A stretch of DNA of 64,000 nt from Paenibacillus pectinilyticus (GTDB lineage: Bacteria; Bacillota; Bacilli; Paenibacillales; NBRC-103111): NCBI RefSeq assembly GCF_001700435.1, contig NZ_LYPC01000028.1, positions 258,288-322,287 of the forward strand, in the 5' to 3' direction. Shown here piece by piece: positions 34,474-44,437 of the stretch. A program made the translations under genes and the position numbers. How positions within the stretch are numbered: position 1 is the first letter of the stretch; each line of letters opens with the position of its first letter. The notes under the pieces were generated by a model that saw nothing but the letters and a program-made list of their open reading frames with translations, searched no databases and was not told the origin of the DNA.

Positions 34474-35484
34474 TCAGTAAAACTTCTTTAATATTCTTTT
34501 GGAAGTCATAAAGAGTCCATTGTTTCTAACATATTGTATAATTCTCAGAACTTTATATAAAATCCCACCGGTAGACATGGAGAAAGGAACTGTGGATCGA
34601 ATTTTCTCTATTGGTATTTCACCACTATTTCGGACAATCTCCATTTCCGCAAGATTTCTTGAATGTTCTTCGGCTGCTAAGTAAGTAGAATGTTTTCTTA
34701 GAAATTCTGCTGTTCTTATATAAAAATGATAGGGTGTGCCTTCCATCTCACACATTTCATCATAGCTCACTGTATCCAACATAGATATCCACAATTTCTC
34801 GCATTCATTTGTATGTTCCTTATTTGTTTTACCAGTCTGATTCGAATGAACACGTGATTTGAGGTAGATACCAGGACTAAATTTAACTGTAACCCCACGG
34901 AACATTCTAAACCATAACTCGTAATCTTGAGTCGTTCTTAAACCAACATCAAACAAACCAACCCGATCGAAATGGCTTTTAGGAATAAGCATGGTACAAC
35001 CATTGGCAAGACCTCTAAAAACCGGAAAAAGTGAGGCCGATAGCTGAGAATTTCCATATAGCTTAGAGTAATCTATAACATCAATAGTTTTGGATCTATC
35101 GTTAATTAATTCAAAGCCACCATAAATTATGGTGTTTATCTTATCGCTACCTTCTAGGCTTTGTATAAATTCAATTTGCCTCGCTACCTTTTCAGGCTTG
35201 TACATATCATCATGACTCAGCCAAGAAAAATAATCGCCTGTCATTTCTTTTATTCCTAAGTTTAAAGCTGTCGACACGCCCCCATTAATCTTTGAGAAAT
35301 AACGAATCCTATCTCCATATGACCTAGCAATAGTCTCGGTTGCACCATCATCTTTTGAGCCATCATTTACAACAATAACCTCAATGTTTGAATATGTCTG
35401 TGCCAATGCGCTGTCAATAGCTTCCTTTAAGAAATTTGATCCATTATAAACAGGGATAACGATAGATACTTTTGGGCTGATCAT
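34474..35484 (-). CDS. GT2 family glycosyltransferase
   Basis: 336 residues, GT-A fold. VSIVIPVYNGSNFLKEAI, VIVVNDGSKDDGATE, then DYFSWLSHDDMYKPEKVA with the acidic DD motif in place of DxD, and TTQDYELWFRMF with the catalytic ED-like pair. The C-terminal helices are basic. The start overlaps the end of the upstream glycosyltransferase by four bases (ATGA). Donor and linkage are unknown. Confidence 0.92.
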   Translation of the reverse strand: MISPKVSIVIPVYNGSNFLKEAIDSALAQTYSNIEVIVVNDGSKDDGATETIARSYGDRIRYFSKINGGVSTALNLGIKEMTGDYFSWLSHDDMYKPEKVARQIEFIQSLEGSDKINTIIYGGFELINDRSKTIDVIDYSKLYGNSQLSASLFPVFRGLANGCTMLIPKSHFDRVGLFDVGLRTTQDYELWFRMFRGVTVKFSPGIYLKSRVHSNQTGKTNKEHTNECEKLWISMLDTVSYDEMCEMEGTPYHFYIRTAEFLRKHSTYLAAEEHSRNLAEMEIVRNSGEIPIEKIRSTVPFSMSTGGILYKVLRIIQYVRNNGLFMTSKRILKKFY

Positions 35485-36302
35485 TTATCCACCAACTTTT
35501 TATTCTTATAATACATATCTTTCAGCTGGTTAAGTAGTGACAATGGAATCAAACCTACTACAAGCGGTTTAATGACATATAAAAAGCTTCGCGGCATCAA
35601 TCCAAGTGCGCGAAAACCTTTATATCTTACTATAGCTTCATTAAATTTGTGATGATATTTTCTTCGTTTATACAAAGCTTGATCCTCTTGGACCAAGTAT
35701 AACATATCTTCAAGATTCGCTCCTTTATTACCATTCGCATATAAACGCATAAACAAATCGTAATCCTCAGTTCGATTCGTTTCTTTTGCAACACGATATC
35801 CGCCGACTTCTTCAAGAGCCTTCTTACGAAACATAACCGAAGCGTGGACAAATGGTAATACAAACAGAAAATCTTTGTTTTCAGGGTATTTATTATATTT
35901 GCGGTGGCCCCATATTCCAATCTCATTGTATAAATCGGCACTACTTCCGACAAAGTCAAATTCCTTATTATTCTCTAGAAAATCTAACTGAGTTTGAAGT
36001 CTATTTACTACGGAACAATCGTCTGCGTCCATAATCGCTATGTACTTTCCTTTGCTTAGAGATATACAACGATTTCGGGCCATGGCCGCTTTCAAGTTTG
36101 TTTCATTTCTAATAAGCTTGATTCTTCTATCGCTTTTACAAATAGTCGCAAGCACTTCGTAAGTACCATCAGTAGAACCATCGTCACAAATAATAAATTC
36201 AAAATCAGAAAAAGTTTGGGATATAATTGAATGAATTGAACGTTGAAGCACTTTTACATCACTAGTATTAAAAACACTCATAATAACTGAAACCATAGTC
36301 AC
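35481..36302 (-). CDS. GT2 family glycosyltransferase, first gene of the operon
   Basis: 273 residues. VSVIMSVFNTSDVKVLQRSI, FIICDDGSTDGTYEV, the DxD form IAIMDADDCS, and TNRTEDYDLFMRLYANG. It is the first gene of a minus-strand operon of ten genes reaching 24616. AGGAG lies nine bases before a GTG at 36302; an ATG two codons later is also possible. The divergent polymerase gene starts 185 bases to the right. Confidence 0.92.
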   Translation of the reverse strand: MTMVSVIMSVFNTSDVKVLQRSIHSIISQTFSDFEFIICDDGSTDGTYEVLATICKSDRRIKLIRNETNLKAAMARNRCISLSKGKYIAIMDADDCSVVNRLQTQLDFLENNKEFDFVGSSADLYNEIGIWGHRKYNKYPENKDFLFVLPFVHASVMFRKKALEEVGGYRVAKETNRTEDYDLFMRLYANGNKGANLEDMLYLVQEDQALYKRRKYHHKFNEAIVRYKGFRALGLMPRSFLYVIKPLVVGLIPLSLLNQLKDMYYKNKKLVDK

Positions 36303-36421
36303 TCTACTTTTCTCCTATACCAGTAATACCCCAAATTTATAATAAGTTAGTATCCTAAACATCCATAGATTCGATTATAGCAAAAACACAGTTAGTAATA
36401 CTACAAATTACGATTAATCAT

Positions 36422-36451
36422 TTGGAAACCTTCTTCCAAGTATGCTAAAAT
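36422..36451 (+). promoter_or_regulatory. Predicted promoter of the polymerase gene
   Basis: TTGGAA (36422-36427) and TAAAAT (36446-36451) with an 18-base spacer, about 37 bases before the ATG. This 185-base region must also hold the promoter of the minus-strand operon. Confidence 0.55.
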
Positions 36452-36487
36452 GAAGTCGAACTTTAGCGAAGAAGGAGACTGTCCTGA

Positions 36488-39016
36488 ATGAGTGCAAGTA
36501 AGAATGCCTACGCGGCATCGCGTGCAAAATCAAATGGAACAATAACGACAGAGAAGAGCTCTGTTATTTTTTGGGTGTTAGTGGTACTTACGGGCTTGTT
36601 TATGTTTTGGGCACCATTTCAAAGAGCGTTGTTTAATGGTGGAACAATCGATTTCGAACGATCTATCTATTCAGCTTCAGTATGGTCATCTATTATTTTA
36701 TTGCTCATTGCTATTCTTGCATTTTTTGTTTTTAAACTACAGGAAAAGAAAGATGTCCTCACAATTCTTGTATTTATGATGCCTTTGACCTATATCATAT
36801 CTTTGTCAAATGCAGCTTCACACTACTTGGCAACAAATATGGTTTACATCCAAATGTTATATGCAACTTTCTTTATTTTGGGTGTATTTCTTACTAGAAA
36901 TAAGATAGGCACTGTAATTATTGCACGTTTATTCATGATCTCTGGATATTTTATAGTCGTATTCGGACTTCTATATTGGCTAGGCAACGGATCTTTTGCT
37001 GGTCATTTAGTTAAATGGTTTGCTTTTATGGATGGAACCAATTCCAATCTTTACCGCGACGCAGTTTTGACTGATGTTAATGGATCGCGCTTAACTTCGG
37101 TATTTCAGTATGCTAATACATACGCAGCTTTGCTAATAACTCTAATATTAAGCTCTTTATTTTTTATAATTAAATCCCGTAAATGGTACGTGGTTCTCCC
37201 ACATGCATTCTTATTAGTTCCCACAATTGTTTCCTTCTGGTTGACATTGTCGCGCGGTGCGATTGTCGTAATCCCTGTAATTGTCCTCATAATGCTATTC
37301 TTCTTTAAAATAAGTCGTCAAATCTTAGCTCTGATTCAACTGGTACTAGCTTTTATTACATCTCTCGTGATTTTGCAAAAAGTATCCGATATTGGCATTG
37401 GACTACAGAAACAAACTAGTGCTTCAGAATCTTGGCATGGCTGGTCTATTTTACTACTTGCATCAATAGTTTTCACAGTATTGTCTATCACTATTCAAGT
37501 CTTTGTTCAACCTTGGTTGGAGCGTATTTTAAATCGATTCGATTCTAAAAAGTATGCAACATTTATTCTTCCAATTGTTACAATTGTTATTGGACTTATT
37601 GGGGCTATTCTTATCTTTAGTGATACTGGTGTTAAGAATCTACTTCCGGACAATGTCAGAACACGGATTGAGAATATTAACTTTCAGCAAAACAGCGTGT
37701 TGGAACGTGGAACATTTTATAAAGATGCGATTAAGCTGTGGAAAGACTATCCCATTCTTGGTGCTGGTGGCGGAGCTTGGGCTTCTTTATATGAGAAGTA
37801 TCAAAATAATCCTTATACAAGTCGTCAAGCTCACAACTTCGCTCTTCAATATTTAGTTGAGGCTGGTGCACTTGGATTCTTAGCTTTTATCGGTTTCGTC
37901 ATTGCTGTTAGCTTTTTCTATATTCGAAGCTATATCAAAAGTTCGCAAGAAAAGCGTGATTTGCACTTTCTATTTTTCATTATCGTAATCTCACTTTTAG
38001 CCCACAGCATGATTGACTTCGATTTGAGCTATGTTTACATGGGAGCGATTCTCTTCCTCGCACTTGGTGGGATGCTGAGCAATAGTTCTTCTAGCCCACT
38101 CAAGCTAAAATCACATTCAATTTTGATCCATAAGTCGTTCCCTGCTGCTATTGGGATTGCTTCACTTGTGATGTTTTTTATCTCAGCGCAGCTACTATCG
38201 GCAAATGGAGACTATAAGCAGACACTGGAAGTCATTAAAACAAGTAAGGATTACAATCAAATTGTGACACCGCTTGATAAAGCGATTTCGTTACATCCTG
38301 GACATCCGGATTATTTGTTAACAGGTCAAGTAAGCCGCATTGGTATTCTCCTTCAGGTTTACAATCAAACCCAGAAGGAAAACCCTAACGACTCTACGAA
38401 GAGTGAGCCTTTCTTCACACAAGCACAAGACCTGATGGCGCAATTGTTGAAAAAGGAACCCCATAACCGTGCCGTTGCTATGCAACAGTTGAATATGCTT
38501 CTTCTGAAAGGTAAACTTCAGGACGCTTATGAATGGGCCAATGCGCAAATTCCGAACTACCCGTGGTACACAGACATGTATGAGAAGAGTATGTCGCTCA
38601 GTATTGACCTCGCTAATCAAGCACAAACCAAAGGTGATACGGCTGGGTTCAATTCGATTCTCGATAAAGCTTTAGTTACTTATAACACGGTTTTGACTAA
38701 AATCGATTCTCTAAAAAACCTTCCAAAAGATCAGATACAAGGCCGCGAATTCGCAGTTACTCCGACTATGGCATTGAATGTGGGACAAATCAGCTACATG
38801 CGCGGCGATTATACAAATGCCGTTGCCCTGATTAAACCACACATGACAGACAATATGGATGACCAAGTCAATCGCGTGTTAATTAGATGGTATTTGGCAG
38901 CCATACAGAAACAAGGCTCCAAGGATCAAGCGCTTATGGATAAGCTTATTGCGAAGGATCCTAATGAGAAGCAAAATATTGATGCCATTATGGCAGCTAC
39001 ATTCCCAACGAAATAG
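36488..39016 (+). CDS. Wzy/O-antigen ligase-family membrane protein with TPR-like tail
   Basis: 842 residues. About twelve membrane helices in the first 550 residues, with the Wzy_C signature around LERGTFYKDAIKLWKDYPIL and GRQAHNFALQYLVEAGALGF-like (residues 420-465). The last 270 residues are soluble and look like TPR repeats (EVIKTSKDYNQIVTPLDKAI, AVAMQQLNMLLLKGKLQDAY, ALNVGQISYMRGDYTNAVAL). Such proteins polymerise or ligate glycan units outside the membrane. AAGGAG lies before the ATG at 36488. It is transcribed away from the glycosyltransferase operon and ends at a terminator shared with the SNF2 helicase gene. Confidence 0.88.
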   Translation: MSASKNAYAASRAKSNGTITTEKSSVIFWVLVVLTGLFMFWAPFQRALFNGGTIDFERSIYSASVWSSIILLLIAILAFFVFKLQEKKDVLTILVFMMPLTYIISLSNAASHYLATNMVYIQMLYATFFILGVFLTRNKIGTVIIARLFMISGYFIVVFGLLYWLGNGSFAGHLVKWFAFMDGTNSNLYRDAVLTDVNGSRLTSVFQYANTYAALLITLILSSLFFIIKSRKWYVVLPHAFLLVPTIVSFWLTLSRGAIVVIPVIVLIMLFFFKISRQILALIQLVLAFITSLVILQKVSDIGIGLQKQTSASESWHGWSILLLASIVFTVLSITIQVFVQPWLERILNRFDSKKYATFILPIVTIVIGLIGAILIFSDTGVKNLLPDNVRTRIENINFQQNSVLERGTFYKDAIKLWKDYPILGAGGGAWASLYEKYQNNPYTSRQAHNFALQYLVEAGALGFLAFIGFVIAVSFFYIRSYIKSSQEKRDLHFLFFIIVISLLAHSMIDFDLSYVYMGAILFLALGGMLSNSSSSPLKLKSHSILIHKSFPAAIGIASLVMFFISAQLLSANGDYKQTLEVIKTSKDYNQIVTPLDKAISLHPGHPDYLLTGQVSRIGILLQVYNQTQKENPNDSTKSEPFFTQAQDLMAQLLKKEPHNRAVAMQQLNMLLLKGKLQDAYEWANAQIPNYPWYTDMYEKSMSLSIDLANQAQTKGDTAGFNSILDKALVTYNTVLTKIDSLKNLPKDQIQGREFAVTPTMALNVGQISYMRGDYTNAVALIKPHMTDNMDDQVNRVLIRWYLAAIQKQGSKDQALMDKLIAKDPNEKQNIDAIMAATFPTK

Positions 39017-39050
39017 AAAAAAAGGTGCCACAGCGATGTGGCGCCTTTTC
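39017..39050. terminator. Bidirectional terminator
   Basis: GGTGCCAC (39024-39031) and GTGGCGCC (39038-39045) form a stem, with A-run to the left and T-rich sequence to the right. The convergent polymerase and helicase genes both end here. Confidence 0.85.
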
Positions 39051-42000
39051 TATTTCTCGATCCAGTCGCGCCGCAAGGCGAAAAGCTCGCGCAGCTCGCT
39101 TGTCGACATCTCCGTGACCCAGTTCTCGCCGCTGCCGACGATTTGGTCACTGAGGCCCTGCTTACGCCCGATCATCTCGTCGATGCGCTCTTCGAGCGTG
39201 CCGAGCGTAACAAACTTGTGCACCTGCACGTTGCGCGTTTGCCCGATGCGAAAAGCGCGATCCGTGGCCTGATTCTCCACGGCGGGATTCCACCAGCGGT
39301 CGTAGTGGAAGACATGATTCGCCGCTGTGAGGTTCAACCCCGTTCCTCCTGCTTTCAGCGAGAGGATGAAGATGTGGCAGCGCTCCTCTGCAGGGAGCGT
39401 CTCGTTCTGGAAGCGCGCGACCATCGCGTCGCGCTTCGCCTTAGACACACCCCCGTGCAAGAACTGCACGGGCTCACTGAGCGCCTGCCCCAGCGCAGCT
39501 TGGAGCAGGTGGCCCATCTCGACGAACTGGGTGAAAATGAGGCAGCTGCCTCCTTCACTCCTAAGTTCGTCGATCATTTCAACCAGCCGCTCCAGCTTCG
39601 CTGAGCGTGCTCTCCCACCCGCGGCGACGAGTGCGCCGCGCTGTGCTCTTCCATCCGCTTCAGCACTCACTCCTGCATTTGCTCCCGTACCGGTACCCGC
39701 TCTTCCCCCCTTACTCCCTTCCGTTCTCGCTTCCGCTCCCCTACTCGCCCTCGCAACCACACCCACACCATCCTTCAAAAACAACCCCGGATGATCACAG
39801 ATCTGCTTCAATTTCATCAATGCGGTAAGTATCAATCCCTTCTTCTCAATACCACTCATATTTTCCCGTGTCCCTACTTCATTCAAACTGTTCTTCTTCT
39901 GATCCCTCCCCATAACCTCAAGCTTCTCCATCAAGTTCTGCACGACGTTCTCGTACAACGCCCCCTGCTCTGGGGTGAGCCTCACGTAAGCTTTTCCCTC
40001 ATATTTATCTGGTAAATCCAATTGTATGGCGGGATCTTTCTTAACCCGTCTCAACAGGAAAGGTCGAATCAACCGCTGAACGCGAGAGGTCAGTTCCCTC
40101 GCACCATCGCCATTTTTCTCAATCGGACCTACATATTGGCGGTTAAAAGCCGTTAGTGTCCCGAGATATCCCGGGTTCACAAAGTCAAAAATCGACCATA
40201 ACTCAGTCAATCGATTCTCGATCGGTGTTCCCGTCAAAGCGATCCGATGACCTGCCGTGAACTTGCGGATCGCTTGCGATTGCTTTGTATAAGCGTTTTT
40301 GATATTTTGAGCCTCGTCTAAGCAAAGCGTGTCCCACGTTACTGCAGTCAATTCTTCTTCATCCAACTGGGCAAGGTTGTAGGAAGTGATCACCAAATCA
40401 ACCTCCTCCAGCGATGCCGTAAAAGCTTCTCCTTTTGCCCGCTGCGCCCCATAATGAAGGTGTATCTTCAGCGTAGGTGCGAACCGAGCTATCTCTTTCT
40501 GCCAGTTTCCAAGCACAGAAGTCGGACAGATGAGCAAGGAAGGTTTTGAGTTCGTTTTATTCTCCTCCCTCACCCGCAACAAATACGCAATAAACTGGAT
40601 CGTTTTCCCAAGTCCCATATCATCTGCAAGACAGCCCCCTAGCCCGAAACCGCGCAGGAACAACAGCCATGAAACGCCCTGTACCTGATAAGGTCTAAGC
40701 TCCGCTTGTAATTCCTCCATCCGCCCCACAAGTGGAATCGACTTCGTCTGATTCAGCTGCTTCATTAAACCACGCAAGTTGCTGTTCAATTCAACACGAA
40801 TCTTCAATGAATCTTGCTTAGCGTCGCCAACCTCTTCATCCGAAGCATTTTCTTCATCACTCTCTAACAAATGAAGCTCCAACACATCTCGGAAGGAGAG
40901 TCCCTTTTTCTTCTCCACCTGCTTCATGGCATCCTTAATTTGTTCCAAATAAGCCGGATCCAACTGCACCCATTTGCCTCGCATATATATCAACCGCTTT
41001 TTATCCAAAGCCATTTGCATAAACTCATCTTCAGATAAATCTACGCCCCCCAATGCCACTCGCCAGTCGAACTGCATGATCTGATCCATGCCAAACATCG
41101 CTTTACGCGCCTGACCCACGGAACTCTTCAGCTTCGCTTTCAACTGAGGCCGCATCTTCTGAATCTCTTCCCACCACGATGGTAAAAAGACAGAAATACC
41201 CGCCGCAACCAGCTGTAAACTGGACTCCGTCAAAAACGTCCACGCCTGATCATCCGACAGCTGCTCCATGATTTTGCCTGGCTGAAATGTGCTTTCAAGC
41301 TCTGGCAGAATCCGCAGGAATCGCTTGGCTTGCTCCATCAGCTTATCCCCAATATCATCTCGCCAAGCAGCAGGCACCGCTCCAACTAAAACATTACCCG
41401 TGGTACTAAACTCCACGAACCGATTGACATCCGAACGATCCTGCGCAATAAAACGTAATCGCCAATCCGCAGCATTATCCTTCGCTGTGGTTGTACCGTC
41501 CACATAGGTTTCCGCATACGGCTCAACAAGCTGCACACAGATCCGATATGGCGCATCGTCTTGTTCCCAACCTATCGCAAATAGCCAGTCCGCCTCCTGC
41601 ATCCAAGCTGCTTCCGCTTGTATAGCCTCAAATCCAGGATCGTCCACACGCAGTAATCTATGAGCTTGCAACTTGCCTGGCCACGTCTGAGTAAGCTCGA
41701 ACTCGGTATCCGTGCCCAACAGTTCCTCTACGATGCTGCTGAACCATCCCTGCCACAAACTCGCCGGGAACTCCCCGGAGATTAACTCCGTCAATCTTTG
41801 CTGTTGCCCCGCCGGCAGTCGCATCTCCCAACCAGTTTCCCCTTTGAGCCACAGCTCATAAGAAGGTACATACCAGCCAGCTTCGAGTGCTTCTCCCAGA
41901 AGAACGGCTCCTTTTTGCAGCACGGTAAACCCATCTTCCCATGATAAGCGGCTATGCAGAAGCACGCCTGGTTCACGTAAATAATCCAAAGCCATGGCCG

Positions 42001-42202
42001 GGGACAGCACGATCGCGTCGCCATACGCAATACGAGTCACTTCTAACTGCGTACCATAGAATGAACGCTCATGCCATGCAAAAAGCAGCTTTCGCAACAG
42101 ATGAGCAGGCAGGGCATTCGCTTCCTCGGTTTCTCCATATAACGCAAAACTCCCCGATGGGAGCCTTTGAATTTTCATATACATGGGTGATAAGGTTATC
42201 AT
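39050..42202 (-). CDS. ywqA: SNF2-family helicase (YwqA-like)
   Basis: 1050 residues. The N-terminal 500 residues are the SNF2-associated bacterial region. The ATPase starts with motif I DDMGLGKTIQFIAYL, then DEAQNIKNAYTKQ (DEAQ, motif II), LTGTPIENRLTELWS, and motif VI ATDRAFRIGQTRNVQVHKF. It overlaps the SWIM-protein gene by four bases, the same pairing as B. subtilis ywqB-ywqA. Between the two RecA-like lobes (around residues 805-860) there is a low-complexity Gly/Ala/Arg/Glu insertion (SRGAEARTEGSKGGRAGTGT) not expected in the family. Likely a DNA translocase; its biological role is not established. Confidence 0.93.
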   Translation of the reverse strand: MITLSPMYMKIQRLPSGSFALYGETEEANALPAHLLRKLLFAWHERSFYGTQLEVTRIAYGDAIVLSPAMALDYLREPGVLLHSRLSWEDGFTVLQKGAVLLGEALEAGWYVPSYELWLKGETGWEMRLPAGQQQRLTELISGEFPASLWQGWFSSIVEELLGTDTEFELTQTWPGKLQAHRLLRVDDPGFEAIQAEAAWMQEADWLFAIGWEQDDAPYRICVQLVEPYAETYVDGTTTAKDNAADWRLRFIAQDRSDVNRFVEFSTTGNVLVGAVPAAWRDDIGDKLMEQAKRFLRILPELESTFQPGKIMEQLSDDQAWTFLTESSLQLVAAGISVFLPSWWEEIQKMRPQLKAKLKSSVGQARKAMFGMDQIMQFDWRVALGGVDLSEDEFMQMALDKKRLIYMRGKWVQLDPAYLEQIKDAMKQVEKKKGLSFRDVLELHLLESDEENASDEEVGDAKQDSLKIRVELNSNLRGLMKQLNQTKSIPLVGRMEELQAELRPYQVQGVSWLLFLRGFGLGGCLADDMGLGKTIQFIAYLLRVREENKTNSKPSLLICPTSVLGNWQKEIARFAPTLKIHLHYGAQRAKGEAFTASLEEVDLVITSYNLAQLDEEELTAVTWDTLCLDEAQNIKNAYTKQSQAIRKFTAGHRIALTGTPIENRLTELWSIFDFVNPGYLGTLTAFNRQYVGPIEKNGDGARELTSRVQRLIRPFLLRRVKKDPAIQLDLPDKYEGKAYVRLTPEQGALYENVVQNLMEKLEVMGRDQKKNSLNEVGTRENMSGIEKKGLILTALMKLKQICDHPGLFLKDGVGVVARASRGAEARTEGSKGGRAGTGTGANAGVSAEADGRAQRGALVAAGGRARSAKLERLVEMIDELRSEGGSCLIFTQFVEMGHLLQAALGQALSEPVQFLHGGVSKAKRDAMVARFQNETLPAEERCHIFILSLKAGGTGLNLTAANHVFHYDRWWNPAVENQATDRAFRIGQTRNVQVHKFVTLGTLEERIDEMIGRKQGLSDQIVGSGENWVTEMSTSELRELFALRRDWIEK

Positions 42203-43788
42203 GGGATTATGTTTCCTTTCCTTAACTCTTCATTGAAAGCACGATATTTCGCGTATTGCTTCACGATTTGCGCCAAGTACACTTCGAAACGAGATGTCAG
42301 CTTCAGCTTTTTATACGCAGCCGCCAGCTTCTTTAACAGCTTAACAGCTTGAATATAATCGGGGCGATTTTTACCCTCCATATAAGCCTCTACCCCTTGG
42401 TGATATATGGGCAAAAGGTACCGAACATTCGCCTTCTCAACGAGTTTGAGCTGCGCTGAATCGATGTGCATCGTCGAAAGATCCAGGAGCAGACATAGAT
42501 CAGCCCATGCCTGATACTCGCCATTCGTCACAAGATACTTCGCATAGTACTCATAGCTCTGAGGCAAAAGCGATACCATCACCTCCCTGTGCTCAGCCTC
42601 TACGTCCCGATGCGCCCCAGCTAGCCGCCAGAAATCCAGAAAATCATTGACATGCTCATGATCATTCCAAGACATTTTCGGTTTTAGCCACCGTAACCAT
42701 GCCAACAAGCGATCCCACTGACTTTCAAACACAAATCTCTTCAAATAATCGAACCAATCATCAGGCTCTATTTCAAACATTTCTGTTTCTGCCCGTTCCC
42801 AAGCGTTCTCGTCATCACCTTTACAAATATCCAAGTGAATGCAGCTAAGTGTTCCTGCATGATGTGCTCGATCACTCGTATTTGGATCGGAAAGCAGCTG
42901 TCTGAGTCTCGCTGTCTCTACCTCCATCATGTCCTTATCTTGAAATAACTGCGACCAAAGCAGTTTATACAATGTAATCCAGTCATACAGATAGGAGCTT
43001 GAGCCATGCTCACAAATGTCCGTCAAATATACGGATAATTCCTTCAGATGCTCCCCATACTGCTTGTACGCTCGGTTAACATCCATCTGCTGAAGTGTTG
43101 CTTCCAATTGTTCACGGGCATGATTTAAAACACGTTTCACATAATACTTCGCATTCGAATTGTAATCATTAGTGATTGCCTTGGACTCGACTAGCTTATT
43201 GCAAAGCTGGATCACATACAGGGCCACCGAAATATCATATACACTTCGAATCGTTGACTCCCATGTATCTGCCAGCTTATTAAGCTCCCGCCAAGCGCGA
43301 ATGCACACTTCCTCAAGGCTAAACGCATTATATATCTTTGAATTACCGAATTGTTTATGAAAATAAGTCTGCCACATTGCACAGCTATCTGTAGGTTGTG
43401 GGAATTTCTCTTCTTGTTTATACAGTTTCGAAATAGGAACTTCCCGTTCGCCTTCCATTTTCTGTGGCGCCTGCTTGTCCCCATTTCTAAATTCTTCAGG
43501 ATCATAGCCCCCCTGCTTCGCCACCTCAAAAAGCACAGCAGCCATATGCTTACAATAATAACCATACGGACATGAACAATGGCTTCGCGTAAAATTGGTG
43601 AGGTCCAAACTGACCTTATAGCTCCGTGATCCACTTGCTCTTGCTTTTATAATCGAGGTGCCTTCCACTTGAATAGCGCCTACAGCACCATCTTTGAAAT
43701 ATTTCCAACCTCTCGTGAGGATAACCTTATCAAATTTCGGACGTATCCGCCCCAACCACGATGACCAATCGATAACTAACTCTTCCAT
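42199..43788 (-). CDS. ywqB: SWIM zinc-finger protein (YwqB-like)
   Basis: About 529 residues. The SWIM motif CxCxnCxH appears as HCSCPYGYYCKHMAAVLFEV near residue 70 and should bind zinc and nucleic acid or protein. The rest is helical without a recognised domain. The frame opens eight codons earlier, but the ATG at 43788, after GGGGGAT, starts the usual MEELVIDWSSW. It is translated with the SNF2 helicase that follows (ATGA overlap), and the two probably act together. Confidence 0.88.
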   Translation of the reverse strand: MEELVIDWSSWLGRIRPKFDKVILTRGWKYFKDGAVGAIQVEGTSIIKARASGSRSYKVSLDLTNFTRSHCSCPYGYYCKHMAAVLFEVAKQGGYDPEEFRNGDKQAPQKMEGEREVPISKLYKQEEKFPQPTDSCAMWQTYFHKQFGNSKIYNAFSLEEVCIRAWRELNKLADTWESTIRSVYDISVALYVIQLCNKLVESKAITNDYNSNAKYYVKRVLNHAREQLEATLQQMDVNRAYKQYGEHLKELSVYLTDICEHGSSSYLYDWITLYKLLWSQLFQDKDMMEVETARLRQLLSDPNTSDRAHHAGTLSCIHLDICKGDDENAWERAETEMFEIEPDDWFDYLKRFVFESQWDRLLAWLRWLKPKMSWNDHEHVNDFLDFWRLAGAHRDVEAEHREVMVSLLPQSYEYYAKYLVTNGEYQAWADLCLLLDLSTMHIDSAQLKLVEKANVRYLLPIYHQGVEAYMEGKNRPDYIQAVKLLKKLAAAYKKLKLTSRFEVYLAQIVKQYAKYRAFNEELRKGNIIP

Positions 43789-43851
43789 GTCGCTAAATCC
43801 CCCGTAATTCAATCCACTTGCATCTATCCATTATATAATCTTTTCTTCCTA

Positions 43852-43902
43852 CAAAAAAACACCCCCCGCAAAGAATCATGGAAGATTCTCCTCGGGAAGT
43901 GC
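43852..43902 (-). terminator. Terminator after cotD-like gene
   Basis: CACTTCCCG pairs with CGGGGGGTG around a loop that itself holds AGAATC/GATTCT; seven T follow on the minus strand. Confidence 0.7.
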
Positions 43903-43910
43903 TCTTCGAT

Positions 43911-44153
43911 TTACTTGCGCAGCATACCTTGATGCGGATGCGGGTGAGTGCCACAGTACTCATCGGTTTCTGTGCAGGTATACACATGCTCATATACCGG
44001 TACACAGTGATGGCGATTTACAATTTGAATCGGATGAATGACTTGAACCTTTTGCGGATGATAGAAATCTCTGATCACTCTTTCTGGATCTGTCATTATC
44101 GGGTCAGCAGGTGGACACTGAAATTGTTTACCTTGATTGGGTTGTAAAGCCAT
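43911..44153 (-). CDS. CotD-family spore coat protein
   Basis: 80 residues rich in His, Pro, Cys and Tyr. It has PERVIRDFYHPQKVQVIHPI, then VNRHHCVPVYEHVYTC and an end HPHPHQGM, the pattern of CotD-type inner coat proteins. Such proteins are made in the mother cell late in sporulation. The minus strand carries GCGTATACTA at 44184-44193, one change from the sigma-K -10 consensus, about 24 bases before the ribosome site region. GAGGAG lies about 12 bases before the ATG, a little far. Short length and composition make the family call moderate. Confidence 0.72.
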   Translation of the reverse strand: MALQPNQGKQFQCPPADPIMTDPERVIRDFYHPQKVQVIHPIQIVNRHHCVPVYEHVYTCTETDEYCGTHPHPHQGMLRK

Positions 44154-44183
44154 GGATGAGTCAACTCCTCTGTTAGTTTGAGA

Positions 44184-44193
44184 TAGTATACGC
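44184..44193 (-). promoter_or_regulatory. Possible sigma-K -10 element of the cotD-like gene
   Basis: GCGTATACTA against consensus GCATAnnnTA, one mismatch. A convincing -35 (short AC element) was not pinned down. The rest of 44194-44437 shows no gene. Confidence 0.35.
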
Positions 44194-44437
44194 CTAACCC
44201 TAGTCCAGAGAGTGTACCAATGCCTATCTTTTCCATAAATAGGCTATCGCGTATGGGCCAAGCAGGTGAATGTCCAAGCAGAATGAGGGTAGCCAGGCTA
44301 TGTGGCAGATACCTATGAGTAAACATAAGTAAATTTAGGTTATCGTTCACAGGCTGGAAATTGCGCTGTATAATTAGGAATAGGTTCTTGTCACTCCCAG
44401 CATCAACCATTGAAAGTAATGAGGTGATACATAACAA

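Noticed and set aside
38926-39604. Plus- and minus-strand frames around the polymerase/helicase terminator
   Set aside because: Low-complexity translations caused by the GC-rich helicase end; no ribosome sites.
44096-44437. 113-residue minus-strand frame overlapping the cotD-like gene
   Set aside because: Different frame over a gene with better family evidence; the upper part covers the promoter region.
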